This document shows positions 11,562 to 23,700 of a stretch of DNA of 64,000 bases, piece after piece. This DNA comes from Bondarzewia mesenterica (lineage: Eukaryota > Basidiomycota > Agaricomycetes > Russulales > Bondarzewiaceae). The notes beneath the pieces are model-generated. The model saw only the letters and a list, made by a program, of their open reading frames with translations, made no database searches and was not told the DNA's origin. The stretch spans positions 61,970 through 125,969 of the forward strand of contig SGPL01000020.1 of assembly GCA_004802705.1 (NCBI GenBank). The letters run 5' to 3'. Position numbers and translations under genes: made by a program. Numbering within the stretch: the first letter of the stretch is position 1; each line of letters opens with the position of its first letter.

Positions 11562-13430
11562 CTACACCGATGCCCCTTTGCCATCTACAACCTTTTTAAA
11601 CTTCAACTTCTCCACTCCCTCGCCCTCCCGACCAATCTCTCCGGAGTTACCAGCCATGAACTCTTCGTCACTGAACCTCGCCAACCTATTCACCTCCCGT
11701 CTCATGTATGCCACAAGCTGTACCATCGTCCCTGGGTACTTCAAATATCGATCTGCCTCGTTTGGCGTGAAGTCATGCACTCCCGAGCCGTCATCCCTCG
11801 TCTCAAGCTGCTGGATTTTGCTCGGTGCATACTTGCTATACTTCTCGATTTCGCCCCCGGGATTGATCGAGCGGCGGAAGGCTGGTTCTGATGAAGACGA
11901 CGAAGACGACACAGTAGGGTACGCAATTCCCTGCGCGCCCCGTGCGCCCAGTAAATTTCTCCAAATCGCACCCGCGAGCTCTGCATCGCCTCTGACGAGT
12001 GCGAGGTCGCACGCCATACTGAGCCCGGCCCATTGCTCTCTGAAAATTTTCATCTGCTTCGTCACCAGCGCCTCAGGTGCTCGGCCACGTCGGCGTGGTG
12101 GTTGATGGGACCGGTTAGCACCTGTGTAGTAACCACTTGAGGTCGATTGGGTATTTTGGTCGGTAAGCGGAGAAGGCAATGATGATTGAGGTTGGGGTTG
12201 CAGGACTTCACGAATACGCTCCTCGACATCCAGGAAGAAGTGGTCGATCAGGCCTTGAATGTGTTCCTGGCCTTTCGGCGACGGCAGCGCGCGAAGGCGA
12301 GTGGTAAGTATCCAGACGTGGAGGTTCGTGATTGTAAACCAGGATTGGAACGTCGACGGAAGGCAGCATTCTGTGCACAGGGAGGGTCAGTCTTCAAAGC
12401 GCATTATAAACTAGAGCAGGGAGGAATGGGATCAATGGTGAATTTATTGAGCCGGTGCTTGCTTGTTAGAGGCAGAGGTTGGCTTCATGTTATACAAGAA
12501 TAACGGTTCAAAGAAAATCAGCGCCATATTCTGGAAGGCAACTGATCACGAAAAAAGTGATAAAAACCCATCTTTAATAATAATAACAAAGTTGCTGAAA
12601 CAAAGCAGAGGGTAAAATGCACAGCGGGAAACAGGTCGCTGTAACACACGCGCTCTCAACCTCCTTGAGCTCATGCATGGGAAGGCTGGATTGACATGGA
12701 GTGAAAGATCCACAGGCTGTCTGGGCATTAACTGATGAAGAGCTGCACAAAAACTATGCAAGCTCCTGCCGCGGAGAAAGCGGTCATTGAGCAAGCCTGA
12801 ATGCGGGGCATAAGGATTTGTGCTCATATAATGATGCATCAAGAAGGCATGTTAAACCTCTCTTGAAACCTGTAGAAGTCATCCAATCGCCCCAGATACA
12901 TGAAACCTTCATAGTGTATAGCATCGCTGCTCATGCGCGCTATGAGTTATAAACTCCCATAGCCTGGAAAGGATGACCACATGTTTGATACATAGCATGA
13001 TTTCCGTCCTGGACGATTTAGTGGCGAAAGATAGAACTTCAATATGGTCATTCCGTTATACAGCCTCATCGGGCCCTTCACGGGCGAAATAAAAAGAACC
13101 TATAACCCACTCACCATCTCTCCAAAATGATTCTTCCTCCTCCGCCCTCCCCGCACATAATTCCTTGTACAATACCAATGCACGTCTCGCAGAAACTTGC
13201 TTAGAACTCGCGTAACCGAGAGAACCAAAGACCTTGAGGAAGATGCGCATCGCAGTTGGCGATTTTTTTAACTGACGTGTAAACCATGACTGAGGCGGCG
13301 CGAGCGGTTTTTCATGACGGTACGGTTGCGACGGTCCAGTGGTAAGTGGTGGTACCGATAATGCGCGACGTGGAAAGACATTAGGGGGGATTAGAGGGCG
13401 AGAGGTGAATGCTATGCGTGATTTGAACAT
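11562..13430 (-). CDS. CBP3: Ubiquinol-cytochrome c chaperone CBP3 (complex III assembly factor)
   Basis: Two exons (13430-13115, 12370-11562) join in frame to 374 residues. The N-terminus is Arg/Ser-rich and lacks acidic residues, as expected for a mitochondrial targeting sequence. Exon 1 then carries SWFTRQLKKSPTAMRIFLKV and SARRALVLYKEL. Exon 2 opens with CCLPSTFQSWFTITNLHVW and continues with GLIDHFFLDVEERIREVL and later MKIFREQWAGLSMACDLAL, all typical of the ubiquinol-cytochrome c chaperone domain. In yeast, CBP3 with CBP6 binds mitoribosomes and assists cytochrome b synthesis and early bc1 assembly. An in-frame GTG lies nine codons before the ATG and is not used as the start. The single intron is 744 nt, far longer than most in this window. 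About 20 Ser/Glu-rich residues separate two blocks of the domain. Confidence 0.92.
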
Positions 13431-13975
13431 GAAGGTGGGGAGAAGGAACCGTTGCACCTAACCCTAGCTATGGTCTAGGGTTTTAGCAGAATCGAAGACA
13501 TCCAATCAACGGACGTACTGTAACTCTAAGTACATACACCAGTGTCAGGCCGTGAAAAAAAAATCAGACTACTTAATGCGATGCAGAATCAGTATATGCA
13601 GGTGGAAGATAAGTTCGTCGAAAACATGAATCGAGAAGGTTTCGTCGTAAGTAAGTGGTCCGTAACCGAATGCAAGTCAAGTCCAAGACAGCTAGACTAA
13701 ACGTGCCAGCGTAGTTCAAAAGCTAGATGCTACAAACAATGATCGTAAAGACTGACTCGAGGAGAACATGATGAACGAAATTGACGGTTGGATGCAAAAA
13801 GTGCGAAGTCAACCTAGCCAGATATGCAAAAATATGGTCGAGGAAGGTGATTGTGGAACATTGTGGTCGATACGGGCTTACATACAAAGGACGGTCATGA
13901 AATAAGTCAACAGAGTCCATAGAGCCTGTTTTTTCACATCCGCCTTGCGGCGAAGTCTCCTCCTTCATCATCTGC
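13431..13975. other. Promoter region of CBP3 and spacer (545 bp)
   Basis: It lies between the CBP3 start and the stop of the membrane-protein gene, both minus strand. It contains the telobox-like inverted repeat listed separately. Otherwise I see no gene, only a poly-A run at 13555-13562. Confidence 0.5.
13460..13482. promoter_or_regulatory. Telobox-like inverted repeat upstream of CBP3
   Basis: AACCCTAG and CTAGGGTT form perfect 8-bp arms around a 7-nt spacer, 30-52 bp upstream of the CBP3 start codon. The arm contains the telomere-type core CCCTA. Such boxes are bound by Tbf1/Teb1-type Myb factors in other fungi, where they mark housekeeping promoters. Binding here is inference. Confidence 0.4.
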
Positions 13976-15336
13976 CTACATCGACCGTGCATCAGTGTAC
14001 ACAGACAGCGAGGATGCATTCGTACTCGTTGCATATCCATTCGAGCGCCTCTGACCCTCCCACCCCGCTGGAGAGGCTAGCTCAGCTCCATGCAGTAAAC
14101 TCGCTTGTCTAGAGACTGGCAGATCATTCACAGGTGTCACTGCAAGCGTTTGCTGCGGACCACCTGAAGCGCGCAATCGAGCGGGCAGGGGCTGTAGCTC
14201 CCCGTGCTCTGTCGGTGCGACGCGGCCGCGTGCGGGTGGACCAGAAGAAGCCGACGCCGAAAAAGAAGCAGAAGACAGGGAGTAGAAAGTATTGGGGGAA
14301 CGAGACCGAGAGGAGAAGGAAGGATAGTGTTGTATTGATGGAAGGGTTGAATTGGTCGATGTTGTAGAGGATACTGATCCACGAAAAGCGCCGATGAGAG
14401 GCGCACCACCATGCGACGTAGGAAATGGGATGTGCAGCCAAGTCGAATGTGTGTTGGAGCTCGCTGAAGGTGATGAGGGCGAAGGCGATGAGGAGACGGG
14501 CGACTTAGGCGGAGGGATGACATCCGTGGCTGTGTCCTCAGGCAGAGGTGCCATAGGCGTATGTGCGACGCGTGTCCTTGCCCTGCGAAGGGTAGGTGGA
14601 AAGCGAAGACTTCGGGAGGGTGCAGAATCCGCATCGCCTGACGATCCACCTTGCGCTTCCACGGATATTGTGGGTTTGTGTATAGCAGGAATAACGGACA
14701 CAGAGCCTGACGGCTCCCCACCATACGCGTGACGTGCGTTTGCATCACAGTCATGTGGCATCTCACGAATATGTGGGCGCTCGGACTCTGGGTCGTCAGA
14801 GTTCAAGAGTGGCATAGACAAGTCGGGGCCGGACATCAAACGTTGATGACCGCGCACAGAACTGTGTTCAGAATCCAGTTCGAGGCTCCGTCTTCGCTCA
14901 TGGTATCGTCGAGCAAGCGGTACTATGACAAGAACGGCGATAAGGATGGCGATAAAGCCGCCCACGCAGACGACTACAATAGTGAGGAGTTTGGTCTTGT
15001 TCGGTTGCGGAGTAGGAGGACTTGTGGGCACTGAAGGACTTGCCTAGTATGTCATGGTAACATTAATGTGTTGCATAACTTTTGAGTCCAGCTATTGATG
15101 AAGTGACAAGTGAGCTCTCACAATTGGTGACCCTGCTTGAGAACTCATTTCTTCGCAAACGCTGCTCAGTTCGATGGGAAAGCGAGGATGAGAAGTAAAG
15201 ACCTGATATTTAGGCCACGTCACTTGGCAGCTGTGGTATCTGTAAGTGATGGGAGTCCCACGGAAATAAAAGCCTCAAATCCCGTCATCCAAGTTAGACA
15301 AACAACAATAAGGAATAAAACGATGCTCACCGGCAT
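13976..15336 (-). CDS. Single-pass membrane protein with short ectodomain and long Ser/Pro-rich tail
   Basis: Three exons (15336-15224, 15161-15122, 15043-13976) join in frame to 406 residues. The start gives a strong signal peptide (MPVSIVLFLIVVCLTWMTG, cleavage near residue 22). It is followed by a short Pro/Ser/Thr-rich outer segment and one transmembrane helix at residues 70-92, flanked by RRYHERRR on the inner side. The remaining 300 residues are Ser/Pro-rich, with many SP sites and no domain I can name. Proteins of this layout are common in mushroom-forming fungi and resemble wall-stress-sensor or receptor-like scaffolds, but without a recognised ectodomain the function is unknown. Intron 1 uses donor GTGACG; if that intron is wrong, an internal ATG at 15148 gives a 364-residue form without signal peptide. 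Confidence 0.75.
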
Positions 15337-15842
15337 CACTGGATTTATGGATTCATAGAACCACGAACATGACGCTTATCGTCCCCAACAGGCCCGTCAA
15401 AGATGCAAGGTGTCATCGATCTCCAATCCGAGCGAATTCCGCGTTTCTATGACTCTTTATGATCGGTGGTATAATTGGGGTATAAGCGTACTATGTACAT
15501 ATGCTCCCTGATTATGTGATCAAACACTGCTGACGGTCGGCTGTTGAGGAACGCTTGAAGGTTGGTTGCCACTGCCAGAACGTTTGAACGTTGACAGCTG
15601 TCTACTCTAGCTAGTACCTTTGGGGGACTAGCCTCCGCACTAGATACCAGTACTGAGTAAGTACTGAGTACTCAGTATCCGGACCAGCTTCGAGCCAAAA
15701 GTCACGGTAGGTACAAAGGACTGTTTATACTTTTTGAATTCGGCTCGCTCACTGCTCAGCTGCGTCACGACGGTAGTATTCAATTCAAGATTCGACTTGT
15801 CTCTCCAGTTCTCAGGAAACCCAGCCTTGAAGCCTCTCTGTA
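15337..15842. promoter_or_regulatory. Divergent promoter region (506 bp)
   Basis: It is shared by the membrane-protein gene (-) and the zinc-finger gene (+). Around 15648-15677 the 9-mer TACTGAGTA occurs in two tandem copies, followed by the palindrome GAGTACTC and then AGTA. This is the only structured motif and may be a regulatory site. TATA-like runs (TATAATTGG, TATAAGCG) occur near 15470-15485. Confidence 0.4.
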
Positions 15843-17260
15843 ATGAATGCATTACATGTTTGCTGTTGGGACTGGTGCCGAACTACATTCTCCACCTATC
15901 AAGGTCTTGCGAATCATGTTGTCCAGGAGCACATCGAAAAAGCCCAACCAGTTCGTAGAAGCAATGTCAAATTACTTCGCCGTGCAGAGGAAGGGGCCTC
16001 TAGTGGCGGTGGAACCATTGGTTTGCACCATGCACGCGGATGGAATGATTTCTCACTAACCAAAACAACCCAGACACCATTCCTAGTTTCATAACAAATG
16101 AATCAGGCGGTGGAACATTCTTCACCCAGTCTTTAACATATCCCTCCACACAAGAAAGCCCTCTAGCTATCCCCGCAGACCTGTATCCTTCAGCGCCCCG
16201 CCCGATGACCACCCCGCCGGCTCCATTCACACCGGAGCACAATTCATTCTCAGCTTTAGCAGCGCAGTCCTCACCCTCACCACCCGCCACCTCCCCTTTT
16301 GTGTCTCCCGCTTTTGGCACGATGGTTTCGGACGCTATTGCCTCCCGAAGAGGGTTAGAGTCACCCGTGCCATCACGAAGAGTAGACACGGACAGTGACC
16401 AACCCTCGCTGTCTACATCTTCATCAAGAGACGTTGAAGAGCAGCTGACGCAGAACATACTACAACAACCTTCCTCTTCGCCAGCGGCGGTAGGGGAGAT
16501 CCAGGACAACTCGCATAAACGACGAAAACAAACCGCCCCACCTACTGTCGTCTCACCCACAGCGGCTGCAACCCAAGCTATATCCATGACCCAACATATC
16601 TCCCAGCATCGGTTCAACTCAGGTAATTTGGAAATATATCCAGCGTCCGAGTCGCAATCGCGATCGCAAGATCTGCTAACTCTCACGAAGCTGTGTGTTT
16701 CATTCATAACGTTTTATTATATTCAACATTCTTATACTTCTTCGTCTCTGACTTTTGGCTTTGGGATCAGATGGACGTCGGCCATCCAGCCATGAGCCCA
16801 AATTTTCTTTCCTTATGGGATTGGACCGATTTGCGGCCTCTCAGTTTCAGTCGAGCCAACTCCAACTTCAGACACAAGCGCCGTATCCCTCGCAGACTTA
16901 GTATGTCTTCGATACAACCAGTCACCCTGTGCATAATACTTGATTTGCGTCAAGCAACCGTGAATTTGTCGCCGAGAATGGATTGATGTACTTGCACGTT
17001 TCCATATGTTCCCCAAAATTTTGAACCCAACAAGTAGCGACACCCACTAAAGTAATTTCAATGATCCTTTCCAAATTTACTCTTCATCAGACGACCTGTC
17101 TGCGTCTGATCAACATACATCTACTCGAAGTTACCATGCGCAGCTTGACAAGGACGTTGATAGATTTAATTCTACCGCAAAACTACCTACTACTAGGATC
17201 TTGATCATGATGCATGATACGGATGGGTTGATGATGGGGCCAAATTTGGCTAATAATTGA
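15843..17260 (+). CDS. Single C2H2 zinc-finger protein, probable transcription regulator
   Basis: Five exons (15843-16020, 16074-16622, 16771-16900, 16955-16987, 17053-17260) join in frame to 365 residues. The only folded part visible is an N-terminal zinc finger with ligands C7 or C8, C12, H25 and H30 (spacing C-x3/4-C-x12-H-x4-H) inside CCWDWCRTTF and GLANHVVQEHIEKA. The rest is Ser/Pro/Thr-rich with a basic patch (HKRRKQTA) and a Gln-rich segment (SQFQSSQLQLQTQ), as in fungal regulators. A lone N-terminal C2H2 finger in a disordered protein points to DNA or RNA binding, but the targets are unknown. The third exon is least sure: an alternative acceptor at 16689/16690 would read a different frame through the same bases. 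Confidence 0.7.
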
Positions 17261-17705
17261 AATATTAGTAAGCATGGCTAGACGCGTTTGCAACCATATC
17301 CTGCTCGGTACGATGGGACCGTCACGGCAGTCTCATTCCAGCTGCTGAACACATCTTCTCCCTCTTGCCACACATTGGCGTGGCCATTGCACTGTACAAT
17401 ACGCTCACGAGCTTTGCAGAATTTTACCACCACTCTTTACGCCAAATATAGCGAATTCAAGGCAGTGGGCTGCTCCGATTCCGCTCGAAAAGGTGCCATT
17501 GTGAGCATAGCTGTTCTTGTTACGCACAAGTTGGCTCACAAATTTGCATCTGGCTTGCTCTTAGTCACTTTATAACTTCCGCTGAACATTGGACCGTGTC
17601 GAATACCGTTCGGAATCCGGATCGTCCAGCTGGATACTCTTTTGAAACCTTGGTACGTGTATACAGTCATGCAATGTTCAAAGCTCTCATGACTCCTTAG
17701 CAACA
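17261..17705. other. Intergenic spacer (445 bp)
   Basis: It lies between the zinc-finger gene and the BEM2-like gene, both plus strand. A frame at 17288-17575 is open but has no recognisable features. No repeat or RNA gene seen. Confidence 0.45.
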
Positions 17706-20700
17706 ATGCCTCCTCGGCGCAAGGATTCCATTCCAATATCGTCCCTGAGCCCATACGAGGCGACTTCCGGTGCTTCAGGGACGTCGACTACCGCTTTCCC
17801 TCGCGCGCCCTCTCCATCCGGCCTGACGCAGCTGTTTTCCAAACCAGCGAAGTGGTTCTCAAGAAATCCGTCAGGGTCTCGCAACAACTCAGGCCCTTCA
17901 GAACCGCGTTTAAGTACTAGCTCGGTTGGACGAAAGCCCAAGATTTCTCATCCCACAGATCCCAGACCAATTCTTCCATCGTTACAGAGCGAACCATATT
18001 TTCAGGGTACGCATGGCGCGAGTCAGTGAGTAACGTCCTTTTTATCACTTCTCCAGCCATTCTGGACTGTATGTCTTTGCGCGGGAGACTGTGGACTCTA
18101 CGCTCTCTGCACGTAGCTTCGTCATTATTTTTTCTAGTTTCACCACCTTCTTCAGGGAAACCCAACACGCACGACATCATCGCTTCCTGCTGTGATGTTC
18201 TTTGTCTCCCCCAAGTCCAGATGTAATCTCACGTATGCAATGGCTCCATCTAGTCAGCTTACCGTTACTAGGTCGGCATTATACGTTACCTGAAACCGAC
18301 TCTTTCCATCCCATTTGTTCATCCACTGATGCGTTTTCTCATTCTTGAAATTGTCTTATAATTTTGGCCCCAACAGGTCTGTCTATGACTTATCACTCGC
18401 GCGAACGCATACAGCCATGGACCCCTCTCCACCATTTTCTCGGGCGTCGCCTGGGTCTCCCAGTAGCCTGAAAGCGAACTCTGCAGGTTTAGGTGATTTG
18501 CGCGCACTGTCTCGTAAGCCGTGGTCCAAATCTGCCGAAGAGCTTGGCAAGTTCAGCGCATCCGCGCCCTCATCGCCGGCGACCCCGAATTTCCAAGATA
18601 GAGTCGAACAGTACCGCGGAGGTAGCAGCCAATCGCCTTCTTCGCAGCGCCAGCATACGTTTCCTGTCATTACGATGTCGCCTACGCCATCGTCGAGCTC
18701 TCCTCCGCAATCAGCGACATCATTGAGCCCGTTGCCATCGGCCGCATCACCCAACTCTACGCAAAGTCCAATATCAGGTGGAGCGCCATTGCTACACGCA
18801 CGGTCGCATTCGTTCACGCCAAAACTGCCTTCTAAATTATCGGGCGGGAAGGTTGGACCACCAAGCCCCGTTCGCAAGCTGTCTGCAGCGTCCGACAAGG
18901 AATTCGACGGTAAGGAAAAGGACAAGCCTGCGATTGGGCCGGCATTCAGTGGTCGCGGTGCGTTTCCTTTCACATTTGGTGGGAGTAAGGGCGGCGGCGT
19001 GCAGACAGGCGATACATCTCTCCTTCCTCCGCCGACAATTATTGAACCTGGTCACGACGAGAAGACAGGCTCGATTGAAAAACGGTCCTCACAGATCACA
19101 TACCACACCGGATTCGTCAACAAATTGTCGGATTTCACACCGCCAGCAACTCGCGCAAGCACGTATGCTTACGCAGGACCATCTCTGGCTAAAGGATGGA
19201 AACCGCTTAAATTGGTGCTGCGAGGGACAAAACTGCAGTTCTATAAACCACCGAGCGATCGCGTGACCGCGGTTAAGGAGCTGTTCCCAAGTGGGATTGT
19301 GTCAGTGGAAGAAGAAGGAGATATTGAAGCAGCGACGCCGTCAGATGTAGGAAATGAAGACAAGGGAGAAGTGAAACCAGTTACGTCGCGGAGGAAGAGG
19401 GCATTTTGGGGTCGGAGGACGCATCCCGATCTGGTTTTTGGGGAGAATGAGGGTATCATGAATGGTACTCTGGAGGCGCTCGTCCACGAGGCGGTTTTTG
19501 CGACGACATTCAGGAATGATGGGGTATCATTGGATGTACGTAGGGGGGAGTGGCAAGATTTTGCGTCGTCGGTCTTGTTCGCACTGCCTTCACTCGTGGG
19601 TGCTACGAAGCTCGAAGCAGAATTTTTGCGCTGTTGCACATATCTTGTCAGCGGCGCCGAAGATGCCATCCAGGAAACTGAACGGAGCCGGGTTCAATGG
19701 CTTGCAGATGAATACCTTCGATATTACGGTTCGCCTGGAGATGCGGCTGCTTGGGAGGAGTTTCGTGTGGAGACCATACCAAACTTTCCAAAGGAGCGAT
19801 GGCTACTGGATGCGAGTGCAATGCAGACATCTTCATCGACTCAAGCACTCTTTTCCCGGTCACCAGATCTTGACGTCGCCTCTTCGAACCAGGACATATT
19901 ATCACCCAATGTCGATACCTTCTCCCCACGCCCGGGTGAAGGGCAGAAGATGGCTTCACTCACGAACATACTAGCGACAGAAAAACATTCAGCACCGTCT
20001 TCGGGGAAGAAGTCACTAGACATGCTCACTCGGCCTTCCACTTCAGGCAACAAAGAAATTCTATGGAGCGCTCTGGAGCGTGAAGGATTCACGAAGGAAA
20101 TCTTACTCAGACTTGGCACTCGACTCGTGGCTCGCAGCCTCTTCATATTCAACCGTACCCTATTGGAGTCCATGGCTGACAATTTGAGCGCCGTGTCTTG
20201 TCTTCCAGATGACAATCCTACGCTTCCTACCACATCGAACGCCAATGCACACTCTGAAACTGCGAAGCCGAATGTGACTGTCTTCTTCGGAAGTGACGAT
20301 CGACCCCACTGGCTCACAAAGCTCGTTCTCTTGCATATACTTGGTCCGGACTCATTATCGTTGTCGTCCCGCACATCGCATGAACACGGGTCACAAACAT
20401 CTCGCACGCACACCCGCTCGGAAGTCATCTCTGCTTGGGTGCGTATTGGAGAGTCGTGCCGTGTCGCAGGTGATCAGTGTTCGTGGAGGGCGATTTGTGG
20501 CGCGTTGTGTTCTCGCCCCATAGCACGTTTAGAGAAAGCATGGAAACGTGTTGACCCTTCTTCTCTTTCAGTAGTCGAAGCGTGGATTAATCTAGAGCGG
20601 GGTCAAAGAACTAGCGCGGAGGCCATAATGATACCCTGGGGCGGAGACTTGCGTGAGAAGATCCGTGCAGCATTGGATCGAGCAAAGAATGGAGATGGCG

Positions 20701-23700
20701 AAGAGTGGACAGTGGGTCGGTTGAAGGAGGCGAAAGACGCATTCGAGGGCTTTCGGACGACGTTTTCACTCTGCCCACGGAAACCAAATCTACTCCAGGA
20801 GGAGGGATCTGAGGACATCGACAGATTGATGACTGCATGGAAGAATCTGTGTGCAACCGGTGGAGGCACCGGTAATTTGGCATCTCAGTTTGTCCAGTGT
20901 GTTTTCTTTGGCATAACTACTGCATTGTCTTTCGCCCCAGTATGCTGACAATTTTTGTAGTGTTGACCAATTCATGTCTCTTTCGGTCGCGGCGGAATCT
21001 CGACGAAAGGGATTGTACGAGCCTTATTTTTGGTCACGATCGACCTCGTCATCCGGACCCTCACATCACTCCCTCGTCCCCCTCCTCTTTCTGGAACATC
21101 TGCCCGATGTCACGCTTATCAACCGTGCACAGATCTGGCGAGGCCGTCTGGAAAGCGGAGCAACCCAGCTAAATGTGCAAGATGTGCATTTCTTACGGAA
21201 TGTTGACTCAGCCTCGCAACTTTCAGGTGCTCGAAAAAGGCGTAGCTTTGGCGCTGCAGCAGACGCATTAAACGCAGATGATTTCGGTGGAACCTTGATT
21301 CCTCTCTTTGACGGGGAGTTGCTGCTTCTCGTTCAACCAGGAGGAGAGACGTCGATTTCCCCCCCATCGTCTCGCGCGCCTTCAAGGCCCCCCAGCTCTG
21401 TAATAGAATCCAACAGCACAGAGAGACCTGTTTCCCGCGTCCCCTCAATGCGAGTTAAGCCAGGCTCACATGGTGTCGAGCGTAAGACCAGTCTTGCACG
21501 GCGCAACTCTTTACCATCCATCTCTCAGCGTACCAGTCTCGTCATTCCCGAACGCATCTCCGAACGACCTGTGCGCGCAATCGTGAAAGCTGGGACGCTA
21601 GAACGTCTTGTTGAAATCTTAGCTCATGGCCTTCCTGGCGTTTCGGTTTCCATTGCGGATGATAACGGAGAGATGCCTTTGCGGGAAGGTATGACAAGAG
21701 AAGTGCGGTTGGATCGTGTTGATTTTGCTTCTGTATGGTGGAACGTCTATCGCAGCTTCGTGACACCACTTGTCTTCTTTGAGGTAATACATAGTTTTTT
21801 TTGATATTCCTTCTGTAACTTATTCAGACTGTGCAGCTCCTGCGTAAACGCTATGTCAGTGTATCACTGGCGGGACAATCAGGCGCCGATGAACTCAGGC
21901 ATATAGCTCTCATTCGCTCGGAGATTTTGGAAGTCATGTCCGAATGGCTGAAGGATGGCGGTGGTGCTCAAGACATCCTCGACGATGGCCCACTTTTCCA
22001 TGCTGTTCAGGCGTTCTTCACTAGCACTACGGATCACGATCTACCGGAATCTATGGCGAAGGTCGAGCTCAATGTGTCTCGCGCTTGGTCCAATCTGCAC
22101 AACATCCGAATCTCTGTCGCCTCTTTGTTCGTCTCACAGACGATGCGACCAACTATCCAAAGCATGTCTTATCCCGACGTTATTACAATATCTGCAGCGT
22201 CGAAAGGATTCGGGGTTGAACCTCCAGACCTTGACAAAGTAGATCCTGTGACTCTCGTCAATAATTTGACGCGATGGCCACTGCTGCGTTTCGCAACGTT
22301 ACTGAAGAGGTACTCCTTTGACAAGGTCTGATTTGAGTTATTCTCACTGACTCCACACATTACACAGGATCTCTTCGTCACCGCCGACTTACTCGAAGTT
22401 CAAACTGCCGACAGGATGGGCTGGTTCTTGACTCGAGATGCGAGCACCACAAGCGATGACGTCGAAATTCAAACCATCTACTCTCACATGTCGGAGATAG
22501 AGCCCTCCACAATGATCTCCGAACTTACCCAAGATTCAATATTCCGACTTCTGCCTCCCGGTCTTCGTAGTTGTCTGCGTGCGCATCACGTTTTGCGCAA
22601 ATGGCTGGTATCCAGGCTCGTTTCCCCTCGTCTTGGAATTCAGGTCAGACAGGCGCGAATGGAGCTTATCCTTCAAGCTATAGAGATCTGCCGCCGACGC
22701 AGCCTCTCGGATTCACCTGACGATGCTTTCCCAGAAAACCCTTGCATTCGTTCATTTGTCGAGTTCGTTCTGACCTCTGCAGTTCTCAGCGTTGAGAGCC
22801 GCATTCATCAGCGGGCCTGGTACAATGTGGCAAATAGTCGCAAGGTTGGCTGTGACAACTTGCTCGCTTACCTGGCAAGACCGGTTTGCCAGCCTTCTCA
22901 GCCGAACCACCCTTTGAAGACCGATATGGGCTGGACCCTGGAGCGTATGTTGGAGATTATAAGCCTTCCAGACGTTCACGAACCAATGTCTCCTGAATCT
23001 CGTCCTCTTGTCAATTTTGACAAACGGAGGTGCGTCCATCATAACTTCGAGCGGCTCTTTCTCACGGGTAGCTTTTGTTTAAATAGACAGCTTTGCAACC
23101 TCATCTCAAGTTCTCATTCCGTCTCTGCATCACCTCAAAGTCGTCCAAAAAAAGAGATTGATCGACGCGATTTTGAACGCTTGGGCAATATCGAACGCGA
23201 AGTCGGAATGCTGCATTTTGATCTGCGTAGTATCAAGGAAGATGCCTATCGTGAGATGGCCCAGGCAGGTGCCAGCGGTCCGCCAAGACGGAGCCAACGC
23301 CCCTTCCAAAAGCATGTCGCCGTTCAGCACGAAAAGAACAAACGTGACCGGTATCTTCGTGATCGTCTCAGCAAGGAGCGGAAGCAGGAACAGCTGCGCA
23401 GCGATAAACGAGACGAATATCTCAACAAGGCGATGCACACGCGTCGGCCGTATACTACTTCGCAGAGGCAACACAGGATGAAAAAGAGCGCGTCGTCGGG
23501 TTTCTTCCAACAGCTCATACGTCCAATTTCCAGCGCGTTCTCTTTAGATAACGTAGATTCCCCAATGGTCAAGCGTACTGCTGCAGAACTGGACTTCACG
23601 CCTACGGGAAAACCATCCTTGGTCTTGAACGTCGTCGATGCCCGAGTAGCGCATTTTATCAACTACGACCGATCGTATACTTTCCAGCTTGATACGGAGG

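Noticed and set aside
11578..12105. Plus-strand 175-codon frame
   Set aside because: It is antisense to CBP3 exon 2, which matches the chaperone family; Ser-rich composition is an artefact.
14134..14732. Plus-strand frames of 77-126 codons
   Set aside because: They are antisense to the Ser/Pro-rich tail of the membrane protein and arise from its compositional bias.
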